Assembly: GCF_029937755.1 (NCBI RefSeq)
Contig: NZ_JAPYPG010000007.1
Location: 118,280-182,279 of the forward strand
Source: Henriciella sp.
GTDB taxonomy: Bacteria > Pseudomonadota > Alphaproteobacteria > Caulobacterales > Hyphomonadaceae
DNA length: 64,000 nucleotides
Direction: 5' to 3'
Positions 37,618 to 46,341 of the stretch are shown here, piece after piece. The translations under genes were made by a program, and so were the position numbers. Below the pieces are notes generated by a model. The model worked only from the letters and a program-made list of their open reading frames with translations. It did not search any database and had not been told where the DNA came from. How positions within the stretch are numbered: the first letter of the stretch is position 1; every line of letters starts with the position of its first letter.

Positions 37618-38589
37618 CTAATCAAACTGGACTGCGTACTCTCCATAGATCGGATCGTAATATATGCCGCCCTCTTGATAATTCTCGTTCCATACTTTCT
37701 CCCCGGCCTCGTCGGTACGGTAGAGATAGGGAGACAAGAGGAGGCGTTCCTGATGCCAGCGACCATCTTCGCCGGAGGGAATCTGTGTGCCCGAACCATA
37801 GAGCATGAGCCCGTCATCCGACCGGATCTCATGCTGGGGACTAACCTCCATGTATTCATGGCTCACATTCATCAGCTTGTGACCAAGCTCATGAGCGATT
37901 GTGAGCTTGTTCGTTGCGTCGTGCTTCGTAAGCGAAATGACACCGCGAATTCGCTCCGGGATCGTATCTGCATACGAGTAGGAAGGAAACGAGAGCCCGG
38001 ACGTGTTTACGATCTTTGGAGCCCAGTTCCGCCCACCATCAAGATCCTCATAATAGGGCATATAAACATTCTGAAGCGCGACGAGATAAACCGTCCGGGC
38101 ATTATCCGACGAAGGTTCGACAATGGCCTGGAAGGTCTCTATCGCTCCCTCCGACATTTCCGTGGGATGGACCGCACCCTGAACATACATGTTGCCATAG
38201 CCACCTGAAGGCATGTCCGTTTCCCATTTCGACGCGAAGATTGCCAGGTGTTTCGGATCAACTTCGCCCGTCTTCACAAAGAGGAGATTCAGTTGAACAC
38301 CGGTCGGCTCAAAGACCTTCTTGGCATTCCTGAACTCCTCGATGAGGCCGCTCAGCGGCAGCTTTTCCTTTGCCCCTTCGTGAAGGTTGGAAGGATAGTA
38401 CAAGCCGACATCCACTGTCGGCTTGCCCGGTTCAAGGTCGGCGTTGATCGCCTGGACATCAACCGATTGAACCGAGGCCCATTCGACACCCGGCACGGAT
38501 GCCTGGTCTGAAGGCTGTGCGGCCGATGTGGCCACACCTCCCCAAATCGTCAGAGCCAGCAGCGATGCAGCAAACAATGTCCTCTTCAT
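37618..38589 (-). CDS. Secreted zinc metallopeptidase-like protein, family unknown
   Basis: The 323-aa protein has a signal peptide (LLALTIWGGVATSAAQ) and a zinc-binding HELGH motif at 233-237, in TNKLTIAHELGHKLMNVSHE. A further His at 244 gives HExxH-x6-H, one residue longer than the metzincin pattern. The rest is unfamiliar. The ribosome site GGAGAT precedes the ATG. It is the last gene of a minus-strand group (TonB receptor, cupin lipoprotein, this gene), lying 59 bases after the cupin gene. The three probably form one operon behind the palindrome at 42387-42409. A periplasmic or extracellular protease is the best guess; I do not recognise a named family. Confidence 0.6.
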   Translation of the reverse strand: MKRTLFAASLLALTIWGGVATSAAQPSDQASVPGVEWASVQSVDVQAINADLEPGKPTVDVGLYYPSNLHEGAKEKLPLSGLIEEFRNAKKVFEPTGVQLNLLFVKTGEVDPKHLAIFASKWETDMPSGGYGNMYVQGAVHPTEMSEGAIETFQAIVEPSSDNARTVYLVALQNVYMPYYEDLDGGRNWAPKIVNTSGLSFPSYSYADTIPERIRGVISLTKHDATNKLTIAHELGHKLMNVSHEYMEVSPQHEIRSDDGLMLYGSGTQIPSGEDGRWHQERLLLSPYLYRTDEAGEKVWNENYQEGGIYYDPIYGEYAVQFD

Positions 38590-38648
38590 AGAGATCTCCT
38601 CGTCATTCTGGTGCGGATTGGACGCGCCCCGCGGGGCGCGTCCCGGAC

Positions 38649-39371
38649 TTATTCCTCCGCTGGTTTGGACGCTTCCAGGACCTCGTCGAAGTTCGGATTC
38701 TTGGACTTCGCGAACTCGATGGCCGGGTGATCAGAGCTGAGCTGGTAATAGTAGAAGGGCTCGCCCTCTTCCATCTGGTCATCCAGCGTCTCCGCCATTT
38801 CGCCAATGCCCTTGACGAAGGAATCGTAATTGTCGCCTTCCCGCTTCTTCTTGAAGATCAGGATGTCGGCTCCTTCGGCGAAGGGGGCTTCCCAGCCAGT
38901 CGGCATGTTGGAACCGAAGTGGAAAATGGAACCGGCCTCCATGACCTGCCGCTTGCCTTCGCTGCAGAGGACCCAGCGGCCACTCATCGTGTAGATGATG
39001 CTTTCAGTGGGGTGGGGGTGCTCCGACAGGAACATGCCAGGCTCGAGCCTCAGCGTGTAGCTGCGCAGGTCTTCCCCGAACAGGAGCGGACCGAAATAGC
39101 CCTCATGGGTGAACGTGGCGCTGTCTCCATCCATCGCTTCCTGGACATTCTCGATGATCTCCACATTGTTGGCGAGCTGGATGTATTCAGGCGACGTCGG
39201 TGTTGCCTCGACGACCTCGGCTGGTTTCACATCATCGTGTGTGGTGTGCGAGCCGTCCGGCGCGTGAGAGTGTCCGTGGTCGTCATCGCTGGACTGCGCC
39301 TGCCCTGCAGGGGCGGAACAGGCCGCGAGCGCAAAGGCAAAAAGCGCGGGAGCGATTATCTTCGTATTCAT
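38649..39371 (-). CDS. Cupin-domain lipoprotein
   Basis: The 240-aa protein begins with a lipoprotein signal and lipobox FALAACS, a short His-rich linker (DDDHGHSHAPDGSHTTHDD), then a single cupin barrel with metal-type ligands (SEHPHPTESIIYTMSGRW, then SIFHFGSNMPTGW). Cupins bind a metal for catalysis, sensing or binding roles. The start at 39371 is fixed by GGAGG and the signal peptide. It sits 139 bases downstream of the TonB receptor and 59 bases before the metallopeptidase gene, in the same direction. With the His-rich linker it fits the metal-related theme of this region, but its activity is unknown. Confidence 0.75.
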   Translation of the reverse strand: MNTKIIAPALFAFALAACSAPAGQAQSSDDDHGHSHAPDGSHTTHDDVKPAEVVEATPTSPEYIQLANNVEIIENVQEAMDGDSATFTHEGYFGPLLFGEDLRSYTLRLEPGMFLSEHPHPTESIIYTMSGRWVLCSEGKRQVMEAGSIFHFGSNMPTGWEAPFAEGADILIFKKKREGDNYDSFVKGIGEMAETLDDQMEEGEPFYYYQLSSDHPAIEFAKSKNPNFDEVLEASKPAEE

Positions 39372-39510
39372 GGTGACCTCCTGGGTCGTCTGGTGTGGAT
39401 TTGATGCGCTCAGCAGACTGAGCTCTGGTGTTCGATGGCTTCCGGTTGAAGAAAGAGCGGCCACCGCGGGATTGACCATTGTCGTTCCCGCGATGGCCAT
39501 TGTTCCTGGA

Positions 39511-42258
39511 TCAGCCCAGCACCCAGGTCGCGCGGGCGTAGAAATACCGGCCCAGAAGCGAATAGGTCATGGTGTCAGTGTTGCCGTCCGACCAGGAGCT
39601 CACATAAGGGGCTTCCTCATCGAGAACGTTGTCGACACCAACGCTCAACTTCAACTGATCAGTAAACTGATAGCTTCCCTGGATGTTGTGGTAGACGACT
39701 GCGTCGATATCGGTGCCCACCTCACCCGGGGTGCCGAAATAGTCGGTCGCGGCACCAATGAGCTGAGCGTTATAGACGCCTGTCCAGCGGTCAGTGCTCG
39801 CCGACCAGAACGCATTGCCTCGCCATTCAGGATAGCCGCCGTCGCAGCAACCCACGCCACCGTCGTAGACGAAAGGTGTATCCCCATCGAAGGCGGTGAC
39901 CTCATACTTGATCAAATTGGTGGCCTGGAGCTTGATGGAATGATCGATACCACCCGCCGCAAAGTCGTAATTGGCCGCAATATCGACACCCTGCATGATC
40001 TCGTCGCCCGTATTCGCGCTTTGAGCGGACAGGAAGTCGATGTCACCCGTCAGCGGGTTGCGGGTATGGTGAGACGGTCCACAGAATGGGTGCGACAGTC
40101 CAACAGATGTGTAGCAGGACGCCAGCTTGGTGGAGCCGGAGGTCTGCCGGATGGCATCCTCGATATCGATATCGAAGTAGTCGACCGTGAACGAGAGCCC
40201 CGGCACATAGCTTGGCTGATACACGGCGCCAATTGTGAAAGTCGTTGCGTTTTCCGGCTCCAGGTTGGGGTTACCGCCCTGATCAGTAAGAATGGCCGAA
40301 TTGAACTGGACATAGTCCACCGGAACACCGGCAGCCTGACAGTTCTGATAGACCACGCTTGAGGGATCCAGAGACGACCAGTTGGAGCACGGGTCAGTGG
40401 TTGGAATCTGGCCTTCGCTCACCCCTGAGAACAGTTCCGTGACACTGGGGACCCGGAAAGCGGTCGAGTAGGTGCCGCGGAGCTTGAGGTCAGAATAGAC
40501 CTGCCAGTTCAGGCCAACCTTGTAGTTCGTATCCGACCCGAACAGATCATAGTCCGAATATCTCAGAGCCAGATCGAGATCGAGCACCTGAGCGAGGGGC
40601 ACTTCCCGCAGGAGCGGGACATTAACCTCAGCATACACTTCCTGGGCTTCGATCGATCCTCTGACAGGATCCTGCGCATTGCCGAGCGCATCACCCGCTA
40701 CAAGGAGAGAATCCGGCTCCAGCCAGCCTTCGTCTTCCCGATACTCAAACCCGGCCGCAAAGCCGAGCGGGCCGGCCGGCAATTCGAACAACGAACCGGC
40801 AATATTGCCCGTAAAGCTGATCTGCTCGTTTCCGCCTGTGTCTCGCTGATTGGTGAGGATGTAGTCACCAACTTCAGCCGTCAGGTCTCCCTCACCAAGT
40901 ATGTCCGCACACGGAATGCCGTCTGTTCCACAAATTGATGGGTCGAGTGCTTCGCCCAGACGCCGGGTATTGATGTTGTTCTTGAGCGCATCGACAGCGG
41001 TGTTCCGGCCCCAGTTCAGGGAGAGATCATAATTCCAGCTGTCCCACAGATCGCCCTCGATACCCGCAACCAGGCGCCAGGTAGAGACATCCTGCTCGAA
41101 TTCACGCGCCCCGAACTCAGCCGTGCGACGACGCAGGAGAACGATGTCCTGGCCGGTTGGATTTGTCGGGTGGGAAGCGTCAAACTCAATATTGCTCAGG
41201 GTGGCCGGAGAGCCCGGCTGGTTAGACGTCCGCCAGTTGAACAACGCCTCACTGAAGAACCGGACCGAGTCGCTCAACTCGTAGTTCCCAAGGGCCGCAA
41301 AGCTGACCCGCTCAACAGGATTGGACGCATTGAAGAACGGATTCGAATTGAAGCCGTGATCGGCAATATTGAAGGGTTCGTATGCGTCACCGCCAATGAA
41401 ATTGATCTGGTCGCCATTCGGGAACACAGCCCGGCCGCCCGCCGTGCTCGAACTACCGGCGGTGCACTCGAGATCACCGTCGCCATCCGTATCGGCGAGC
41501 GCGCAAGGCGCCCGGACGTCCAGCGGCGCCTCAAGATTGTTCTGGTAGCTGGCATTGAACATCATGCTGCCCCGGTCGCCCACGGCACCCCAGGTCAGAT
41601 CGACAAGATACTCTTCCGCGTCGCCTTCGCCGGAAATGCCGTACTTCGTATCCAGCTTGAACCCATCGAACTCATCAAGGGTAATGAGGTTGACCACGCC
41701 CGAGACAGCGTCCGCGCCGTATACGGCAGACGCCCCGTCTTTAAGCACCTCGACCCGCTCAAGCAGAGAGACAGGGATCATGTTGAGGTCGACCGAGCTG
41801 TTCGCCCCGGAACCGCCAGCAACCACCCGCCGGCCATTCAGCAGGACCAGCGTGCGGTTCGGGCCAAGTCCGCGCAGATTGACTTGCGCTGTGCCCCAGC
41901 CACCAGAAACCCAGTACGCGGCGTTGGAATTACCCGCAAAACCAGCAGAAAACGATTGCGTCTGCAGCAGCTCTTCGACGTTTGTGATGCCGGTCGCGTA
42001 TATTTCCTGGTCATCAATGACAGAAAGAGGGCCGACACTTGCGAGATCCGTCCGCTGAATGCGGCTGCCGGTCACCACAACCTTTTCCTGAGTGGAAACT
42101 TCTTCATCCACCTGCTCCGCCTCGCCATCAAGCGTGACCGCCTCATCCTGCGCCCATGCGCCGCCGGCCAGAGCCAGGGACGCGCCCAGCGAGATGGCCG
42201 TCGACACCAGCAACCTGGACGTCAGCCCACCCCTATTCCTCGCAATATGTGTACTCAT
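39511..42258 (-). CDS. TonB-dependent outer-membrane receptor (large type)
   Basis: The 915-aa protein has a signal peptide ending LAGGAWAQ. Its plug start is VVVTGSRIQRTDLASVGPLS and the plug contains NVEELLQTQ and LRGLGPNRTLVLLNGRRVV, typical of the large receptor class of alphaproteobacteria and Xanthomonas/Shewanella. The barrel ends in aromatic ARATWVLG. The start at 42258 is chosen for GAGGAG upstream. It is the first gene of a group with the cupin lipoprotein and metallopeptidase. The operator-like palindrome at 42387-42409 lies about 130 bases upstream of its start, shared with the czc operon, so it is probably under the BlaI-like repressor. The ligand is unknown. Confidence 0.95.
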   Translation of the reverse strand: MSTHIARNRGGLTSRLLVSTAISLGASLALAGGAWAQDEAVTLDGEAEQVDEEVSTQEKVVVTGSRIQRTDLASVGPLSVIDDQEIYATGITNVEELLQTQSFSAGFAGNSNAAYWVSGGWGTAQVNLRGLGPNRTLVLLNGRRVVAGGSGANSSVDLNMIPVSLLERVEVLKDGASAVYGADAVSGVVNLITLDEFDGFKLDTKYGISGEGDAEEYLVDLTWGAVGDRGSMMFNASYQNNLEAPLDVRAPCALADTDGDGDLECTAGSSSTAGGRAVFPNGDQINFIGGDAYEPFNIADHGFNSNPFFNASNPVERVSFAALGNYELSDSVRFFSEALFNWRTSNQPGSPATLSNIEFDASHPTNPTGQDIVLLRRRTAEFGAREFEQDVSTWRLVAGIEGDLWDSWNYDLSLNWGRNTAVDALKNNINTRRLGEALDPSICGTDGIPCADILGEGDLTAEVGDYILTNQRDTGGNEQISFTGNIAGSLFELPAGPLGFAAGFEYREDEGWLEPDSLLVAGDALGNAQDPVRGSIEAQEVYAEVNVPLLREVPLAQVLDLDLALRYSDYDLFGSDTNYKVGLNWQVYSDLKLRGTYSTAFRVPSVTELFSGVSEGQIPTTDPCSNWSSLDPSSVVYQNCQAAGVPVDYVQFNSAILTDQGGNPNLEPENATTFTIGAVYQPSYVPGLSFTVDYFDIDIEDAIRQTSGSTKLASCYTSVGLSHPFCGPSHHTRNPLTGDIDFLSAQSANTGDEIMQGVDIAANYDFAAGGIDHSIKLQATNLIKYEVTAFDGDTPFVYDGGVGCCDGGYPEWRGNAFWSASTDRWTGVYNAQLIGAATDYFGTPGEVGTDIDAVVYHNIQGSYQFTDQLKLSVGVDNVLDEEAPYVSSWSDGNTDTMTYSLLGRYFYARATWVLG

Positions 42259-42386
42259 TTGAACCACTCCTCTGGTTGCGCCCATCACTTCCCGGAAAAT
42301 TGGGATTGAGCGAAAGTTAGAATAAAGTCAGTGCTTTAGAGCGTCCTTTTTCGCGCCACGCAGCAGAGGTATACAGCTCCGCACAC

Positions 42387-42409
42387 AAAACCGACTGTTG
42401 ATCGGTTTT
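42387..42409. promoter_or_regulatory. BlaI-type operator candidate, copy 3 (ahead of TonB receptor operon)
   Basis: AAAACCGAC-TGTTG-ATCGGTTTT keeps the 9-5-9 layout of the other two sites; one arm position differs. It lies upstream of the receptor-cupin-peptidase group, 128 bases before the start codon. No promoter could be placed over it with confidence. Confidence 0.75.
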
Positions 42410-42683
42410 TTGCCTAAATTTTAGGCGGCTCATGGATGTTTTGTCTGCTCTGCTCATCACTATGCGGCGTCGCCGTTCTTGGATGAAAGCCCCGTACTCT
42501 ACTTGGTACCCCTTGTTTCAATCCGCTCGCCGCATGCGCCATTTCATCCGCCCAGGGAGTAATCCAGAACGATGCCGGCCCGCGCCACTCGCAGCCAAAG
42601 TCGGCTTTTCTCATCCGACCAACCTGTCTGTATTGTTATTGGCAAAAAAAAGACCGTCAACCGTTTTGATTAAAATCTTCGTA

Positions 42684-42698
42684 TTATGCATGCACATA
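42684..42698. promoter_or_regulatory. Palindrome resembling the hut intergenic site
   Basis: TTATGCATGCACATA has TATG/CATA arms and matches the hut divergent site at 45084-45098 at 11 of 15 positions (TTATGNNNGNACATA). It sits upstream of a possible promoter reading towards the TonB receptor. Binding by the HutC-like regulator is a guess. Confidence 0.3.
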
Positions 42699-42945
42699 AA
42701 AAATCTGATCATTTTCTGATCTGCTATGCACAAGCCATCACCACAACAAGCGACGATGTCGAGAATATTGCCATCCGCGGCCAGGAAAAGGCCCATACGG
42801 TCATGGCCTTACGACGCGCCAGCCCAGCGCGCTTTGATCAGGATAACGATGCTGAAGTCGGAAAGGGGATGGCTGAATGCGACACTGCGGCGAATCCTCA
42901 TTCCATCAAGCCGGCTTAGGAGCGGCCGCCGAAGAATCCGCGCCA

Positions 42946-42959
42946 GATTCAACAAAGCC
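42946..42959. repeat. Isolated IS5/IS903-like terminal sequence
   Basis: On the minus strand this reads GGCTTTGTTGAATC, matching the ends of IS903-type elements. No transposase or second end was found nearby, so it could be a solo remnant or a coincidence. Confidence 0.25.
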
Positions 42960-43004
42960 ACCCTATCCTACAGATGAGCACCGGCTCAGGTCCTGATCAC
43001 ATGA

Positions 43005-43697
43005 CTAGAGCTGCGAGTAGAGCTGGTAGCCCTCGCGATAGAACAACTTCATGGTCGTGACGAAGTCGCCTGCCAGAGAGGTCGTCCGGTCAATCACGAA
43101 GATTGCCGCCCCCTCTTTTGCCTCAAGCGCGCTTGCAACTTCCTTGCTGGCGCTGACAGCGGTGAACACAACGTCACCGCTCGAAAACGGGACCGTCTGG
43201 ACAAGCCACTCATTGGCACTGATCTCATCAAGGGGCGCATTTCGCATTTCAGGCACGACTTGAAGATTTACCCAACGCGCCTCGAACGCGAACGGGCGAC
43301 CGTCAGCCAGATGGATCGTATCAAGCTGCAGCGCCTTGGCACCCTTTTCCAGGCCGAGCCGTGTCCGAATACCCAGCGGAGGAACTTTTTCCGCCTTCCG
43401 AAGCACCTGGTGCCTGTACTGCGCCCCGAACGCTTCGACCTGCTCGCGAACGATAGGGATATCGAATTTCGCCTGACGAACCGGCATTTCAGAGACACGG
43501 GTGCCACCCTTGCGCTTTCTGACAATGAGGCCCTCACTCGCCAACCCCTGCAGGGCGCGATTGATTGTTGTACGCGCGCACCCATATTCATCGGCCAGAA
43601 CGGCCTCGCCGGGTATCAGTTCGCCAAGCGCCCATTCCCCCTTTTGAATTCGCTCGAGAATGGATTGTCGTATCGTCTGATGGGTAACTGAACTCAT
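43005..43697 (-). CDS. hutC: GntR-family (HutC/UTRA) regulator of histidine utilisation
   Basis: The 230-aa protein has a GntR winged helix (SILERIQKGEWALGELIPGE, then LADEYGCARTTINRALQGLA) and a UTRA ligand-binding domain (residues ~90-230, ending DFVTTMKLFYREGYQLYSQL). HutC repressors are released by urocanate. Its start overlaps the hutF stop by four bases, so it is co-transcribed with hutF. It should act at the hutF-hutI divergent promoter. Assignment as HutC rests mainly on location and family. Confidence 0.85.
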   Translation of the reverse strand: MSSVTHQTIRQSILERIQKGEWALGELIPGEAVLADEYGCARTTINRALQGLASEGLIVRKRKGGTRVSEMPVRQAKFDIPIVREQVEAFGAQYRHQVLRKAEKVPPLGIRTRLGLEKGAKALQLDTIHLADGRPFAFEARWVNLQVVPEMRNAPLDEISANEWLVQTVPFSSGDVVFTAVSASKEVASALEAKEGAAIFVIDRTTSLAGDFVTTMKLFYREGYQLYSQL

Positions 43698-45064
43698 ACC
43701 GCTCCCCTAAGCCGCACGATCGTTTCTGAAAATGCCGGTACTATCCTGTCGCGATGAACATGCCTGCCGCCGCTGACCATGTGACGACCCGCAGACCAGA
43801 CGTCACTGACGATATCGTCTCCGCCCGCAAAGATCCATGCGTCGAGCACTGCATCCTCCGACAACCCGGCAATCGCAATTGCGTCGTCGTCGAGCGCAAC
43901 CAGGTCAGCAAGCGCGCCGACTTTAATCTCTCCAGCATTGCGCCCGAGCGCTTGAGTGGAGCCGCGGGCTGCACCTTCATAAAGTTTGCGGCCGTTTGAC
44001 GGAGTTTCCTCGTCCGTCAAAACGACCCGCCGCTTGCCATGCAGCCTCTGCGAAACTTCCAGCATCCGCAATTCCTCTGCCAATCCTATCCGGACATTGG
44101 AATCAGATCCTATACCAAATCGCCCACCTGCCCCCAGATATCTCTCGCCATCAAATATTCCATCGCCGAGATTGGCCTCGGTAATCGGGCAGAGACCCGC
44201 GACCGCACCGGACCGCGCCAGATCAAGGGTTTCCTCCGGCTGCATCTGTGTGGCGTGGATGAAGCACCAGCGCTCATCTACGTCCATGTTCTCGAGAAGC
44301 CAGGCGACCGGCCGGCTGCCCAGCGCATTCTTGACCTCCTGCACTTCTTTGACCTGTTCCGCCGCATGGATGTGGATGGGCCCACCTTCACCCAGCCTGA
44401 CGGCCACATGCATCCCCTCGATCGGCACCGCTCTCAAGGAGTGCGGGGCAACACCGAGCCTGAAATCGGAAGGAAGGCGCTCGAGACGAGCACCAAGGCT
44501 GGAATGTAATGCTTCATACGAATCGAGACCGCACCCGAAGCGCAACTGGCCGCCTTCGAGCGCGCGCCCGTCCATTCCACCCCTCATGTAAAGGACGGGA
44601 AGATGCGTATACCCGATACCCGTGAGCTGGGCTGCCTCGAAATGCCTGAGAGACGTCTCGTCGATCTGGTCATAGGATACGCCGCCGGGCCCATGGTGCA
44701 GATAGTGAAACTCGGCCTGAGCAGCATAACCAGCTTCCAGCATTTCCATCTGGACCTGGGCTGCAATCACTTCAATATCATCAGGCGAGAGGACATCCAG
44801 GAAACGATACATGACTTTCCGCCACGTCCAGAAATCATCAATTGCGTTAGGCCCGCGGCGTTCCGCAAGACCAGCCATCGCTCTTTGAAAGCTGTGACTG
44901 TGCACATTTGACATCGCAGGCAGCAACACCCCCACACTCTGGTCAGATTGAGCGTCATCATCCGAAATTTCTGATATGGTTCCGGAGTCATCTATTGTGA
45001 CTTTGGCATTGTGCCGCCAGCCTGCTGCTGTGAGGACCTGCCTGGCAGAAATTTTGACTGACAT
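43694..45064 (-). CDS. hutF: Formimidoylglutamate deiminase
   Basis: The 456-aa amidohydrolase has metal motif NVHSHSFQRAMAG, a middle VAPHSLRAVP, HIHAAEQVKEV and GIGSDSNVRIGLAEELR, all typical of HutF. It converts N-formimidoyl-glutamate to N-formylglutamate and ammonia, using zinc. The start at 45064 is preferred over an upstream in-frame frame that runs through the promoter. It is transcribed with the HutC-like regulator and divergently from hutI. With HutG this gives the five-enzyme pathway that yields formate rather than formamide. Confidence 0.95.
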   Translation of the reverse strand: MSVKISARQVLTAAGWRHNAKVTIDDSGTISEISDDDAQSDQSVGVLLPAMSNVHSHSFQRAMAGLAERRGPNAIDDFWTWRKVMYRFLDVLSPDDIEVIAAQVQMEMLEAGYAAQAEFHYLHHGPGGVSYDQIDETSLRHFEAAQLTGIGYTHLPVLYMRGGMDGRALEGGQLRFGCGLDSYEALHSSLGARLERLPSDFRLGVAPHSLRAVPIEGMHVAVRLGEGGPIHIHAAEQVKEVQEVKNALGSRPVAWLLENMDVDERWCFIHATQMQPEETLDLARSGAVAGLCPITEANLGDGIFDGERYLGAGGRFGIGSDSNVRIGLAEELRMLEVSQRLHGKRRVVLTDEETPSNGRKLYEGAARGSTQALGRNAGEIKVGALADLVALDDDAIAIAGLSEDAVLDAWIFAGGDDIVSDVWSAGRHMVSGGRHVHRDRIVPAFSETIVRLRGAV

Positions 45065-45083
45065 CTGTGTTGCACACCTCTTA

Positions 45084-45124
45084 TTATGTGCGTACATATA
45101 AGAATGTTGTTGGCATTTATACAA
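45084..45124 (-). promoter_or_regulatory. hutF promoter and palindromic HutC candidate site
   Basis: The minus strand has TTGTAT (45124-45119) and TTATAT (45101-45096) 17 bases apart, directing hutF. The palindrome TATGT-GCGT-ACATA (45085-45098) overlaps the -10 box. It sits in the 65-base gap between hutF and hutI, an ideal position for the HutC-like repressor to control both directions. Confidence 0.55.
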
Positions 45125-45129
45125 GTTTC

Positions 45130-46341
45130 ATGACCCAGACGATTTACACCAACTGTGCCGTGGCCACCATGCAACATGGTGAGGCGAATTATGGCCTGAT
45201 ACCCGACGCAACGATCGTTGCCAAAGACGGACGGATAGACTGGGTCGGCGCTTCAGCTGACAGGCCTCCAGAGTATAAAGACTGGCCGGAAGAGCGGCTG
45301 GATGGCCGACTCGTAACACCCGCCCTGATCGATTGTCACACTCATCTTGTTTTTTCCGGCAACCGGGCGCGCGAATTCGAACAGCGGCTGAAAGGCGCAA
45401 GCTATGAGGAGATCGCGCGCAGCGGCGGCGGAATAAGCAGTACTGTTACCGCAACGCGCTCAGCAAGTTTTGAACAGCTCGTCGAAGAATCTCTTCCCCG
45501 CCTCGACGCGCTGATCCGCGACGGTGTGGCAGTCGTCGAGATTAAATCCGGCTACGGACTGACAATTGAAGACGAACTGAGAATGCTCCGTGTCGCGCGC
45601 CATCTGGATACGCTTCGCCCCGTCAAGGTTGTGACGACCTGGCTGGCCGCGCATTCCCTGCCTCCTGATTTTGCAGACCGCGCCGACGCGTATATCGACG
45701 AGATTGTTATTCCCGGCCTTTCCCGCGCTGCGGAAGAAGGACTTGTGGACGCTGTCGATGGCTTCTGCGAAAGCATCGGCTTTTCTCCCGCCCAGATCGA
45801 ACGCGTGTTCAAGGCCGCACAGTCCCTGAGCCTGCCGGTCAAGCTTCATGCCGAGCAATTGTCGGATCTGAAGGGCAGCCTTCTGGCGGCCCGGTATTCA
45901 GCCCTGTCCGCTGACCATCTCGAATTCCTGGCCGAAGAAGACGTTCCCGAATTTGCAGCTGCCGGCACGGTTGCCGTGCTGTTGCCCGGTGCCTTCTACA
46001 TGTTGAAGGAAACAAAGCTGCCGCCCATGGAAGCCCTGCGCCAGCATGGCGTGGATATCGCCATCGCAACCGACTGCAACCCGGGAAGCTCTCCACTTTC
46101 GTCAATCCTCACCGCGATGACGATGTCCTGCATCGAGTTTGGCCTTACTCCGGAAGAAGCGCTGTCCGGTACGACCCGCTGCGCCGCCAAGGCTTTGGGG
46201 CTCTCCGGCCAGTACGGTGAGATCGTCGCTGGCGCCCGGGCAGAACTTGCCGTGTGGGATGTCGGGCATCCAGCCGAACTCTCATACTGGATGGGTGGCA
46301 CACCCCTTTACCAACGTCTGGCCACCGGGGCACTCAAATGA
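45130..46341 (+). CDS. hutI: Imidazolonepropionase
   Basis: The 403-aa amidohydrolase has the zinc motif [20 protein letters not shown], then [26 protein letters not shown] and [15 protein letters not shown]. It opens the imidazolone ring of imidazolone-5-propionate to give N-formimidoyl-glutamate. The start at 45130 is the first after the divergent promoter. Its stop overlaps the hutH start (ATGA), so the genes are coupled. Confidence 0.97.
   Translation: MTQTIYTNCAVATMQHGEANYGLIPDATIVAKDGRIDWVGASADRPPEYKDWPEERLDGRLVTPALIDCHTHLVFSGNRAREFEQRLKGASYEEIARSGGGISSTVTATRSASFEQLVEESLPRLDALIRDGVAVVEIKSGYGLTIEDELRMLRVARHLDTLRPVKVVTTWLAAHSLPPDFADRADAYIDEIVIPGLSRAAEEGLVDAVDGFCESIGFSPAQIERVFKAAQSLSLPVKLHAEQLSDLKGSLLAARYSALSADHLEFLAEEDVPEFAAAGTVAVLLPGAFYMLKETKLPPMEALRQHGVDIAIATDCNPGSSPLSSILTAMTMSCIEFGLTPEEALSGTTRCAAKALGLSGQYGEIVAGARAELAVWDVGHPAELSYWMGGTPLYQRLATGALK

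Larger units (their letters stand above)
42259..43004. other. Long intergenic region between TonB receptor and hutC-like gene
   Basis: It contains the 23-bp palindrome (42387-42409), a possible minus-strand promoter (TTGACG at 42660-42655 with a weak AACAAT -10), the palindrome at 42684-42698 and an IS-end-like motif at 42946-42959. The stretch 42640-42720 is notably AT-rich. Short open frames here (for example 42686-42919) show no family resemblance and are not called. Confidence 0.55.

Noticed and set aside
41170..42309. 379-codon plus-strand frame opposite the TonB receptor
   Set aside because: Antisense shadow of a receptor with clear signal peptide and plug motifs.
42686..42919. Possible 77-aa gene in the 42.3-43.0 kb gap
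   Set aside because: No ribosome site, no recognisable family, and it begins inside a palindrome in an AT-rich regulatory stretch.
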